From contig OZ038507.1 of the NCBI GenBank assembly GCA_964036315.1, positions 62,265,388 to 62,329,387 on the forward strand: DNA of 64,000 nucleotides, written 5' to 3'. Positions 54,640 to 64,000 of the stretch are shown here, one piece after another. Numbering within the stretch: the stretch's first letter is position 1; each line of letters begins with the position of its first letter. Source of the DNA: Acanthosepion esculentum. Taxonomy: Eukaryota > Mollusca > Cephalopoda > Sepiida > Sepiidae. Position numbers and translations under genes: made by a program. The notes beneath the pieces are model-generated. The model was not told where the DNA came from. It was given only the letters and a program-made list of their open reading frames with translations, and did not search any database.

Positions 54640-54845
54640 CTCAGAGGCGACAGGCTGTTTCATGCTAGATGCAGTCGTCAGGTCGATGTTGGACTCTCCC
54701 GTCGAGTTTGACATATAAGGTTCTGATGACCACGAACTAATTATCTGCATGCTTATGACGGCAGTGACTTTTGAGACCGGGTCGAGAATTGCACAAAAGA
54801 CCACAAACAGTACAGGAGAATGTATTGTATCCAAGTGCAGCAGGA
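54640..54845 (-). repeat. Dispersed GC-richer repeat sharing a motif with 4.7 kb
   Basis: GACTCTCCCGTCGAGTTTGAC at 54691 matches GACTCTCCCGTCGAATTCGAC near 4707. The rest differs. Possibly the 3' part of a SINE family. Confidence 0.4.
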
Positions 54846-55004
54846 ACACTGTTAGATGTCTTATTTTGCTTTTGTGTTTCCCGTAGTTGAATAATGATTA
54901 CTTCTTAATGGTGCATTATTCCTGAATGGCAGCTAGAACAATACTATGATCTCTTCATAGCTACCTCTTCAGAGTTCCTGAATGGAATGTTGACGCAAGG
55001 AAGG

Positions 55005-55200
55005 TTGCTCTTCAGTTTATCCGAGCCAATGTTTACCCACATTTCTATGCCCACAATGGGGTTCACTGTAGAAAAGAACTTTTGGTATGCGATCATCACT
55101 CATCCTTGCCACATGTCCAGCCCAACGTAGTTGTGGTTGCATTATGAAGGTCTCGATTATACATATCATGCATTTCTCAAACATTATTAGAATGAATTTC
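55005..55200 (-). pseudogene. RTE-type LINE C-terminal fragment
   Basis: Minus strand reads ETFIMQPQLRWAGHVARMSDDRIPKVLFYSEPHCGHRNVGK, the common RTE-like pattern LRWAGHVxRMxDxRIPKxLFYxEL-xGxRxxGR. Only about 60 codons are present. Confidence 0.7.
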
Positions 55201-55276
55201 ACTGTATTCATTCTAATTCTTATATTATTTCACTCATGAAAACAAACAAATTTGGTTTCTATGATTTGACTGAGTT

Positions 55277-55395
<119 letters not shown>

Positions 55396-55419
55396 ATGGA
55401 TATGATCAGAACTAAAAAT

Positions 55420-56010
55420 ATTCACAACAATAATAATTCTGAAGAAGCTATATACAAAATAAAATGCTAGCACTGTTCCTCACAATGCATTGGAGAAACA
55501 TGCAGAAATTTGAAAAAAATATATCTATGAACATGTTGTAGCATACCTATTAACGATAATGGGTATCTCCCTATTCACATAAATACAGTAGTAAATACTG
55601 TATGTTGACTACTTCTTCTACGCACCGCTGGTGAATCTTATATGTGTTGTTCGTGTCCTAAGTGTTAGCGTTCATTACCAACATTCATGTGATTATTCTA
55701 TTCAGTAACCTTCCCTAGGTTACAACAGAATATAAACACAGCAATTTATCAAATGCATTAGTCATATATAGAAATAAATCCAAGCACAACTTTGACCGAG
55801 TGAATGCACACGTATTAAAAAAGAAAGTAACTTACTTAGAAGGAAAATTCTCAATAGTGCCGCTATTGAATCTTATCAAAATATAAATCTGCCCACCGGA
55901 TTCTCCCCAATATCTCCTTTCCTGAAAGAATTACTTCTCTCCCAAACCAAGATACATGACCACAAAAATGCTAAAAAAAATCTACGAAAATGGTTAAATC
56001 CATAACCTCA
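55420..56010 (+). pseudogene. Penelope-like GIY-YIG region interrupted by an insert
   Basis: Frame pieces around 55430-55550 resemble EEAIYKIKC, CSSQ-IGETCRNLKK-Y-EHV, fitting the GIY-YIG second strand and helix (YIGETxRxLxxRxxEH). After an insert (55550-55735) the frame continues NTAIYQMH, then KSKHNFDRVNAHVLK-, ILNSAAIESYQNINLPTGFSPISPFLKE. Several frameshifts are present. A hammerhead-like motif lies ~260 bp downstream, as at 3660-4180. Confidence 0.6.
55600..55735 (+). mobile_element. Dispersed element with terminal hairpin, diverged copy 3
   Basis: GCACCGCTGGTGAATCTTA and the end TTCAGTAACCTTCCCTAGG-TTACAACA match the elements at 26.25 and 51.82 kb. It interrupts the Penelope-like frame; its left border lies near 55550. 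Confidence 0.5.
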
Positions 56011-56268
56011 AGTTATTCAAAAACATAACACATAACTCAATCTTAATCCAAAATAATTTAAATAATAATCTACGTATACATATATGCATATAAAAATATT
56101 TTGTTTATTAGATATTGAATTGTATTACCTCATGCCTATGAACGTGCTTGACTTTTCCGCTAAGCTGATGAATATTCATGAGCACTCCTATACCAAAAAA
56201 TTCTGAAGAATCAATAACATTTTTGCTCTTGTATATAAATACTTGTCACAAAATAAAGTCCTTACATT

Positions 56269-56302
56269 TGATGTAAGTCCCTCAGAGGACGAAACACATC
56301 GG
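56269..56302 (+). ncRNA. Hammerhead-ribozyme-like motif downstream of GIY-YIG
   Basis: TTGATGTA, then AGTCC-CTCA-GAGGAC (four GTCC/GGAC pairs), then GAA, ACACAT and C. The second core string and cleavage region fit. The first has C3 changed and one extra base. Followed by GGCTAAGATAATTTTTCC, as in the 52.48-kb copy. Confidence 0.45.
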
Positions 56303-56328
56303 CTAAGATAATTTTTCCTTTTGTCTAT

Positions 56329-56388
56329 ATATATATATATAGCGATGGAACTGTGTAGCGATGGAACCATATTTTTAAATCAGTTAAT

Positions 56389-56463
<75 letters not shown>

Positions 56464-56575
56464 GTATGTATATATGTATGTATGTATATATAAATAAAAA
56501 GAAAGATATATAATCCGGTGTTCTTATAGATATTTTTATTTTTACAAAATAGTGCTCAATGTAAATTTATATTAT

Positions 56576-56610
<35 letters not shown>
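56329..56610. repeat. (TA)n and (TATG)n microsatellites
   Basis: TA at 56329-56341, 56394-56451 and 56581-56607, TATG/GTAT repeats at 56451-56490. Between them a TTTTTATTTTTACAAAATAG-GTGCTCAATG segment recurs in part near 54565. Confidence 0.9.
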
Positions 56611-56611
<1 letters not shown>

Positions 56612-56659
56612 ATATTAGTGGTAAATATACACATACATATGCAATTATATATACACATA

Positions 56660-56815
56660 CAGATATGTATAAAAATAATTCCAAGAGGATATGATCCAGG
56701 TAGAACTCAATGTCCAGGACAGAGTAAGGATATAATAAAAAGATTTAAACACTAATATTCCATGGTCATAATTTATTCCATTGGAATCGTAAGAACGATC
56801 CAATTCATCAGACCT
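56660..56815 (-). mobile_element. Second-family terminal repeat with hammerhead-like hairpin
   Basis: Contains GAGGATATGATCCAGG and ACTCAATG as at 12800-12830. Minus strand 56811-56770: CTGATGA, then a long stem (ATTGGA-TCGT / ACGA-TTCCAAT), then GGAATAAATT where GAAA is expected. Same plan as 12905-12937. Confidence 0.4.
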
Positions 56816-56857
56816 ACAGATTAAAAAAGAAAACAGAAAAAACAACTCCGAATGTAT

Positions 56858-56863
56858 GTGTGT

Positions 56864-56911
<48 letters not shown>
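56858..56911. repeat. (TG)n microsatellite
   Basis: About 25 TG units with one CT change. Confidence 0.95.
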
Positions 56912-56916
<5 letters not shown>

Positions 56917-58230
56917 ATAAAATCATAGAACTCATTCATCTCTAATCATTGTTTACAAAACTTGTGATGGCTGTAAAGCATTTTGAATTTGATTAATTTT
57001 AATCTTATTCTTTTGAGCACTGAAAGCTTTTCAAAGAAAATTGAAACATATGAACTTGGACTATCGTACAACTTGTTCACTGAAAAAGTACCTTCTCAAA
57101 TCAAGAAGACCAACATATAACTTGATTGGTCTATCTTTGTAAAGTTAGTTATTTAATCCTGACTCACAATTCTCTCTAGCCAAAGGAAATATATATCTAT
57201 GCTTATCATCCCAAAATTAAGCAAATTTTATTATTGTTGTCAACATTCGAAAATATTTTTAAACATAGAGCCATATTTTATTAATAGTTTACATCTTTTA
57301 TATACTTTGAATTAATATTATTTCTCTAATATTAATATTACTTCTCTAATACTGCTCAAGAATTTGTCTGGATATTTAATGTCATTGAAGAAATTTTTTT
57401 TTTCTTTTTCTAAATAGATTTATTTTGTTGCACAGGCATTAATATTCAAATCATCTGTTGTCTCCTTTGTATAAAGTTAAGCTGGAACAGTAATGTTCTC
57501 ACATAGAAATCAACCACTTCTCCGACTGAATAAGAATAATCATTGACCCGTCTGTGATCTAGCTATGTTTGGCCCACATTCCCCTTTTTGAAACACTAGA
57601 AAAACCGCTTTTTGTATCGGAACAATCTTGCAGAATTAAAGCACTTATTTTTGATATATTACGTTTTGACTTGGATCTATGGCAGTTAACCAAAAGACTG
57701 AGAGATATATGGAATAAAATTTGAATAGTTGCTGGCTACAGAGTATTCGATTCCAAATTGTTTGGTTTAGTAAAATCTATATGCTATAAGGGAAAATCTT
57801 ATGAGTGTAAGAGACCTAAAAAATTGTTAAGTTTGATAAAAATGAAATAAAGTTCTTAAAGGTATATTGGCTTAATGCCAAATGGTGCTGACATTGTTTC
57901 CAAAATCATTTATTCAATTTAAGAAACAAAGCTTAAGTAATATTTCCCATTTTAATTCAATAAATGGAATTAACTTTTTTTCAATTACAGTGACAATATC
58001 TATTGATATAAACAGCTTCTTTTTTATACTTGCTATTTCAGAGTTTACGATTCTATTAATAACCTGCATTCTTTCTTTCATAGATACCATTGGAATTTGT
58101 TTCTTCCATATTAATACTAAATATGCTTTGTAAGATAACAGCTCCAACTTGTTCTGTGTGCAAGATACGTTTTGACTTGTTTCTTCTTTGGTATTTCAGC
58201 ACTTGATATTGCAGCAATATAATATTCTAT
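56912..58230. other. Unassigned intron; weak coding-like traces on the minus strand
   Basis: On the minus strand between about 57190 and 57090 frames read like ENCESGLNN, KDRPIKLYVGLLDLRRYFF, and at 58147-57914 a 77-codon stretch is open. They hint at a degraded transposon, but I recognise no family. Confidence 0.3.
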
Positions 58231-58231
58231 T

Positions 58232-58234
58232 AAA

Positions 58235-58279
<45 letters not shown>
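58232..58279. repeat. (TC)n microsatellite
   Basis: About 23 CT units. Confidence 0.95.
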
Positions 58280-58280
<1 letters not shown>

Positions 58281-58760
58281 AATTCTTTGACTTAATTTAA
58301 TTTTCCTCTGATCTTTTCAATTGTCTCTATAAATGGGAATGTCATTAAATTATTGTTTATCAAAAAAAGATGTTAACAGCATTTTTCAAACAGGATCCTT
58401 ATTCTATTCTTGTAAATGGAAATAATTCAACATTTAAAGGTTCGCTTTTTAAGCATTCTCATGCGTAATCTTGACTACAGAGAGAATCCCTTGAGAATGC
58501 CAGCAAACATTAAAAAAATTGTCTTGTTCTTGTAGGACAGTGTAATGAGAAGTATGAAAGTAAATGTGCTTATTAAATTATATTGTTGTGGGTGGCATGC
58601 TGGCATGCAAACAGATATTGAATGACAGAAGAAAATAACAAACAAAACGAAGACTTGAGTAAAAAAATATATTGACAAGTTTATTTTCGTTAAAGAAAAT
58701 ACATAAAAGAATAACGTTACAGTGCACTAGGCAAAAGATATTTCTGTATGTTCATGCCGA
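58280..58760. other. No recognised feature (intron)
   Basis: AT-rich DNA before the minisatellite. Confidence 0.4.
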
Positions 58761-58764
58761 GGGT

Positions 58765-59404
58765 GAGAAAGACCTTTGTCCCGAGAAGGACAGTTTAGTA
58801 GTCACTGAAGAATGTTGTCCTGAAAAGTACAATTTTGTAGTCGATGGAGAGCATTGTCATGAAAAGTACAGTTTTGTAGTCGATGGAAAGCATTGTCCTG
58901 AAAAGTACAGTTTTGTAGTCGATGGAGAGCATTGTCATGAAAAGTACAGTTTTGTAGTCGATGGAGAGCATTGTCCTGAAAAGTACAGTTTTGTAGTCGA
59001 TGGAGAGCATTTTCCTGAAAAGTACAGTTTTGTAGTCGATGGAGAACATTGTCCTGAAAAGTACAGTTTTGTAGTCGATGGAGAGCATTGTCATGAAAAG
59101 TACAGTTTTGTAGTCATTGGAGAGCATTGCCCTGAAAAGCACTGTTTTGTAGTCATTGGACAGCATTGACCTGAAAAACAGTTATGTAGTCGATGGAGAG
59201 CATTGTCGTGAAAAGTAGTTTTGTAGTCGATGGAGAGCATTGTCCTGAAAAGCACTGTTTTGTAGTCATTGGACAGCATTGACCTGAAAAACAGTTATGT
59301 AGTCGGTGGAGAGCATTGTCGTGAAAAGTAGTTTTGTAGTCGATGGAGAGCATTGTCTTGAAAAGTACAGTTTTGTAGTCGACGGAGAGCCTTGTCCTCA
59401 AAAT
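58765..59404 (+). repeat. 39-bp minisatellite, about 16 units
   Basis: Unit GAAAAGTACAGTTTTGTAG then TCGATGGAGAGCATTGTCCT, 39 bp. The first ten or so units keep length, and later ones (after about 59170) have 2- to 5-bp deletions. Because 39 is divisible by three, the plus frame 58672-59169 stays open as a 13-residue repeat (EKYSFVVDGEHCP) and the minus frame 59166-58795 is open too (TMLSIDYKTVLFR). No start context, splice site or homology supports translation. Confidence 0.95.
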
Positions 59405-60540
59405 GAGTGTAAGACAATCTGCTAATTACAAATCTAGCATTTGACATTTATTTTCATATGACAAAATCTCTTCTTTATTTTTGACATTAACATATTGATT
59501 TCTTTATTTTATCAAATTCTTATTTTGGGAAACTCAATATTAAGTCATAAGAAATATTAACTTCTCCACCCATTAATTCCAACCTCCTGACGTCTTTTCT
59601 TTTATGACGTTTTATTTTTATTTTGCTTGGATGGTTTTCATTTCCTTAATCCATTGTATTTATTAACCAGACGAAGACATCTTTGCATTTTATGATGCAT
59701 ATATGATTGTGCTTAGAAACCACTTCTAATGCCATACATTTTTCATAGGCGTGTCCTTTCAAATGCAGTTAAATTACTTAAAAGATAAAACTTGTATTTG
59801 TATTTTGTATTTCATTAGCTGACGTTGACTGGCGTATGTCATTAAGAATGGTCGGACTCCTAGCCATATCTGAATTTTTCTTTGCAATATCAAGGTGCAT
59901 AGCACAACGCGGCCTGACTCGTCTAGAATCAGTTCGGGGTTGCTGTTGGAGCCGATATGATGCAAAACCCGAAATCAGCGATCAGGACAGTGCATCACTG
60001 TAGACCACTCTTGATGCATCTGAAATGTATTATGCAAATATTTGTTGATGGCAGTTTAAAACTTATAGTGTAATTTGTCCAAAAGACGCTATAAGAAATT
60101 GAATACAAATTGTTTACTAAAAAAAATTACCCTTATGACATAATCGCCATAGGCTATAATAATAAGAAACTAAAACTGGTTATATATCGACTATACTGTC
60201 AGACAGATATATTAATGCAGTGCTAACATTGAAACGCAGTTTTTTTTCCTCTACTGTATGACAAACATATCAAGTTGCATTTAACTATGTATTATATCTG
60301 TTGTGATTTTAGATTTCTGTTTAGAATATTAGCTCTCCACGTGATGAAGGATTTGAAAGTTAAAAAACATTGGAGAAAAGAATAAAACTTTATAGCATCT
60401 ACTGGTTGTATTCTTTTTAAACGCTTCATAGAATATACAATTATGCTTTTTGGTGCCAAATATCGAAATTCTTTTATATGCAATGAACAGGAACAAAACT
60501 GCAATTATTTTCCACTACCTTAAAAGCCGTCCTATTGAAT
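59405..60540. other. Unassigned intron; GC-richer block 59810-60005
   Basis: The block around 59890-59990 (CGCGGCCTGACTCGTCTAG, TCGGGGTTGCTGTTGGAGCC) may be a short interspersed element. No ends were identified. The remainder is AT-rich. Confidence 0.4.
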
Positions 60541-60545
60541 AGCAA

Positions 60546-60770
60546 TTAAGCTATCTCCTGCGGAGAGCTCTTGATTGAGCCTTCAGCTTGTTCAGGAGTT
60601 TGAGAGTCCCTAAGTCTTTGCATGTTGCATATGTTGGAAGCTCTCCTGGCTGCTGTTTGATTTGGGTTTTCATTTGCACAGGACTTTCTTTTCCTCGCTG
60701 CAGCTTTGGCTCTTTTGATCGTGATCTGATCCTCTGTTGGCGGAGATTTCTTTTTGTGAGGCATACTGCT
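60546..60770 (-). pseudogene. Possible Helitron-type N-terminal fragment
   Basis: Minus-strand frame with MPHKKKSPPTEDQITIKRAKAAARKRKS...ARRASNICNMQRLRDSQTPEQAEGSIKSS. Arg/Ala-rich repeats of the form ARRASNxxxMQRLRDSQTPEQA are known from the N-terminal part of Helitron-like proteins in invertebrates. Only ~75 codons remain and no rolling-circle replicase or helicase follows. The assignment is from memory of the repeat style. Confidence 0.4.
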
Positions 60771-60839
60771 GCCATATGCGATAGACAACAATAAACTACA
60801 GAAAAACTCAAAATTGATCACTGCATTTAAGTATTGCAT

Positions 60840-61075
60840 TAATATTTAAGCTTACCTTTTAAAAGTTCAACGATAATTCTACTGCCGCCACTTAATTTAA
60901 AGTGCATTTGATGTGCATTTGATGTTCTTACTTTCTGTACAAACAATTATTTTTATTTCATGGGAGACTTTTGCTAGATTTTGCAATTAATTTTGATTAT
61001 TCTCAGACTTATTTTCAAGTTATAAAAATTGTTATCGTACAAAACATTTGTTGCAAAACATCACGTAAAAAATCG
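60840..61075. other. No recognised feature (intron)
   Basis: AT-rich. Confidence 0.4.
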
Positions 61076-61079
61076 CTGA

Positions 61080-61610
61080 AAAAACAATCACAGTAATGAA
61101 AGCTTGGGAATCCAAAATTTTAGGATTACGGGTCCGGATCTGGCCTAGAATGTTTTTAATTTGCTCATGGAGTCGACCTCACGCCAAAAGCACATGATAT
61201 GGCCTCTAGGAGTAAAGTTGAAAATACGAACAATTTTATTTTGAAATACTGTAATTTAAGAACAGTGATTTTTTCATTTGAACATGAGGTATTGAAAGTT
61301 AGAGAGTTGTGTCCCTATAATTGTTTTTATCAATAGAAGACAAGATGGTGGAATCTGAAAACAATCAGAGGAATAAAAACTTGCGAATTCAAAATTTCAG
61401 AATTGTTGGTCTAGATCTGACCTGGAATATTTTAATTTGCTCACAGAGTTGGCCTGATTCCAAAATGATATATGTTGGGCTACGGCCTCTAGGAAAAGTG
61501 GAAAAAATGCGACACAGTGACACACTGATATTGGTATTTATTATACAGAAAAAGATGGACTATTGAGAGTTATGTCCCTTTAATTGAAAAAATGTTACAC
61601 ACTGACATTT
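61080..61610 (+). repeat. Tandem pair of a ~276-bp unit
   Basis: AATTTGCTCATGGAGTCGACC at 61158 and AATTTGCTCACAGAGTTGGCC at 61434 are preceded in both by TCTGGCCT/TCTGACCT-GGAAT and followed by GGCCTCTAGGA and GAGAGTT-TGTCCCT. Similarity is about three in four by eye, so the duplication is old. Confidence 0.75.
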
Positions 61611-62391
61611 GCATTTATTTATATAGATAGCACAGAAGCAAATGTTACAAATGTTCAAATCTATAAGTTTTCTTTCTCTGAACAGGGTTGGTATTAAAAA
61701 CTGCGTAAAACATGTATCTTAAAACAATCAGATACAATGGGCTAAGGTCAAATTTGAATTTCTGACTTGCTTAATCAGTTGATTAGGCAGCATTTTTTTT
61801 TTTAGTAATTTATTTTTAAAAGAATATTTTTTTTTATACTTTTAGTTTTCTGTTTTGTTCTTTTTATATCTTGTTTACTCTTCTTCAATTCTTTTTCATT
61901 CTTTTTTTATTAATGCCTTTGTTGACTTCTTTTCTTTATTTACTGCTTCTTGAAGTCAGCCTTCTTTCTCCTTTGCATTTTCTTCTTTGCTCCTTTCGAC
62001 AGATTCCTTGAGCAGTTTCCTGACTAATCGATTTATCGGCTTTTGTAAAAAAAAAAAATAAAAAAAAATAACGGTTATAAAGCCCCCAAGAAAAGAGTAA
62101 CCACTAAATTATGTTCTTTCTATGGAATACTTTTATGACGGTTCCATATTAATCAAGACCATTCCTCAGAGCCAACGAAAAAAAAAAAAGAAAAAAAAAC
62201 TTGTTGCTTTTTCTTTTTTTTTTTTTTTTTAAAAATGAAAACTCTATGTGAAAAAAAGTATGCATGTATTTTTCTTTTCATTAATGTAACAAATCTTCAC
62301 AGTTTAGATTTTCTTTTAGTTTCTTCAGTTTATGGAATTCTCTCTCATCGACCCGTTGTGTTTCTTTGATTCTTCTTTATAAATAAAACAG
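61610..62391 (+). other. SLC22 long intron, 3' end
   Basis: T- and A-rich sequence ending in the acceptor AAACAG. No element is recognised apart from homopolymer tracts. Confidence 0.5.
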
Positions 62392-62745
62392 GTATATTAA
62401 AGAATCCTTTCGGTGGTTCTTTGCCAAGGGCAGATTAGAAGAAGGGAAAAAAATAGTGAATTTTGCAGCCAAACAAAATAACGTGGATTTTGATGCCATT
62501 TGGCAGAAGAACGTAGAGAACCTTGAGGAGCTGTCGGAACTGGAGAAAATTGATTGCCAAGATAAGTCAGATGCAGTTGAAGAAGAAAGTGGCACCCAAG
62601 ATGTGCCAAAAAGCAAAACCACTCTCCAGAGAAACCCAGGCTTGGAGGAATGCTCTGCAAAGAATAAGTTATCATCTGTGGCAGTCATTACAGTGTTGCG
62701 GGACTCTGGAACAAGAAAAATATCATTCATCAACATATTTAATTG
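62392..62745 (+). CDS. SLC22-family transporter, TM6-TM7 cytoplasmic loop exon
   Basis: Starts at 62392 after AAAACAG with one base that completes the split Trp of the previous exon, holds 117 codons and ends in TG of another split codon before GTAAGC. The peptide opens YIKESFRWFFAKGRLEEGKKIV, the SLC22 signature after TM6 (usual YIPESPRWLxxKGRxxEA), with Phe in place of the second Pro. The loop then has an acidic stretch (ENLEELSELEKIDCQDKSDAVEEESG), longer than in typical SLC22 members, and ends VLRDSGTRKISFINIFNW at TM7. Frame and phase agree with upstream exons. Later exons lie beyond the window. Confidence 0.9.
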
Positions 62746-62850
62746 GTAAGCATTGTCATGAATTTTGAAAAATATTGTTGATTATGTGGCTTTTCTCTCA
62801 TGTATTATGTTGTGTTGAAAAATTAAGTCTGTTTTAAACTTCACATTACA
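62746..62850 (+). other. SLC22 next intron, start
   Basis: Intron sequence after the GTAAGC donor; it continues past the window end. Confidence 0.6.
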
Positions 62851-63310
62851 TATATATTTATTTATATTTATTTATATTTATATATATTTATTTATATTTG
62901 TATTTATATTTTTATTTATGTACTATTTATATTTATTTTTATTTATATATTGATTTATATATATTTATATATATTTATATATTTATTTTTATTTATATAT
63001 TTATTTATATATATATATACATATTTATATATATTTATATATTTATATATATTTATATATTTATTTATATTTATATATTTATTTATATTATTTATATATT
63101 TATTTATATTTATATATTTATTTATATATATATATATTTATATATTTATTTATATTTATATATTTATTTATATATATATATATTTATATATATTTATATA
63201 TTTATTTATGTTTATATATTTATTTATATATATATATATATTTATATATATTTATATATTTATATACTTATTTATATTTATTACTTATGTTTTATATATA
63301 TTTATTCATA
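62850..63310. repeat. TATTTA-rich low-complexity array
   Basis: Variants of TATATTTATTTATATTTA. The segment from about 62880 is repeated at about 63796 (shared TATTTATATTTTTATTTAT then ACTATTTATATTTATTTT). Confidence 0.95.
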
Positions 63311-63500
63311 TTTAGGCATGTCTGATTGAATAACTTACAGGCATTATGTCTGCTAATTTTTAACAAAATCCGTTCATACTCACGAATAACCTTCTGTGTA
63401 TTGATGTTAAAGGATGAGAGAAATGTGCTATAGCTGTTTAAATTTATTTTATTTTCATTTCCCAAGTACTTTTGATCTTCTTCCAAGACATGCCTAAAAG
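63310..63500 (-). mobile_element. Penelope-like head fragment ending in TATTTA repeat
   Basis: Minus strand reads [41 protein letters not shown], the same head peptide as at 3.4, 4.2 and 11.6 kb. It runs directly into the TATTTA array. The upstream side carries CLGRRSKVLGK-like sequence. Confidence 0.6.
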
Positions 63501-63539
63501 AGAAATGCTGACTAAATACACAAATTTTAAATTATATTA

Positions 63540-64000
63540 CATTTAAATATTTATTTATTTATATTTATATATTTATATTCATTTAAATTTATATATTTAT
63601 TTATATTTATATATATTTATTTATAAATTTATTCATATTTATATATTTATTTATATTTATATATTTATTTATAGTTATACATATTTATATATATTTATTT
63701 ATGAATTTATTCATATTTATATATTCATTTATATTTATATATTTATTTATAGTTATATTTATATATATTTATTTATATTTATTTATATTTATATATTTAT
63801 TTATATTTGTATTTATATTTTTATTTATATACTATTTATATTTATTTTTATTTATATATTTATTTATATATATATATACATATTTATATATATTTATATA
63901 TTTATATATATTTATATATTTATTTATATTTATATATTAATTTATATTATTTATATATTTATTTATATTTATATATTTATTTATATATATATATTTATAT
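63540..64000. repeat. TATTTA-rich low-complexity array, continuing off the window
   Basis: Same motif as 62850-63310. From 63796 it repeats 62880 onward at an offset of about 912 bp, so the Penelope-like fragment between them lies inside a segmental duplication or expansion. Confidence 0.95.

Noticed and set aside
58672..59169. Repeat protein gene of 165 codons
   Set aside because: Both strands are open because the unit is 39 bp; no splice sites, start context or homology. Kept as a minisatellite and as a finding only.
58765..59404. CRISPR-like array
   Set aside because: There are no unique spacers between repeats, the units are directly adjacent, and the genome is eukaryotic.
60588..60794. 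Plus-strand open frame opposite the Helitron-like fragment
   Set aside because: No motif; the minus-strand reading has the recognisable repeat.
62897..63315. Open frames rich in YIYIFIYIY
   Set aside because: Translation of TATTTA low-complexity DNA.

Overview
This window is eukaryotic and looks like a mollusc, most likely an octopus-type cephalopod. It is AT-rich, dense in microsatellites and fossil transposons, and holds one clear host gene split by long introns. The cephalopod assignment is inference from remembered repeat families (tRNA-type SINEs, Penelope-like elements with GIY-YIG tails, Jockey/CR1-type and R4/Dong-type LINEs). The animal assignment is firmer and rests on an SLC22 organic-ion transporter gene.

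Host gene. Four consecutive plus-strand coding exons of an SLC22-family transporter lie at 40736-40944, 42134-42364, 45352-45554 and 62392-62745. They run from the extracellular loop after TM1 to the start of TM7. All junctions have GT/AG sites and matching phases. The last intron seen is about 16.8 kb. The exon(s) before the first and after the fourth were not found, so the gene is partial.

Layout. 1-2.7 kb: purine-rich ~170-bp satellite. 3.2-5.7 kb: Penelope-like fragments, hammerhead-like motifs, TA/TG/GATA tracts. 6.2-6.9 kb: R4/Dong-type LINE tail. 7.2-10.3 kb: hAT remnant, dispersed repeats, SINEs. 11-15 kb: Penelope-like debris, several hammerhead-like motifs, an LTR-like promoter block. 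15.6-20.1 kb: tandem arrays and a LINE 3' end. 21.1-24 kb: GAA and GAAA arrays. 24.9-29.3 kb: LINE fragments and a broken Ty3/Gypsy gag-protease region. 29.7-34.9 kb: three head-to-tail R4/Dong-type LINE copies joined at ATT tracts. 35-40.7 kb: LINE, hAT and mariner-type fragments and a 77-bp array that ends just before the first exon. The transporter introns hold a LINE carrying a palindromic insertion, an RTE-type LINE split by a solo LTR, a hAT MITE, a Penelope-like element and a 39-bp minisatellite. 62.8 kb to the end: TATTTA-rich low-complexity DNA.

No cooperating gene cluster, CRISPR array or functional RNA gene was found. The strongest leads are a set of hammerhead-ribozyme-like cores beside Penelope-like fragments, the apparent targeting of AAT microsatellites by an R4/Dong-type LINE, and three insertions with readable ends and target duplications (solo LTR, palindromic MITE, hAT MITE). 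All positions were read by eye; repeat boundaries are approximate unless stated.
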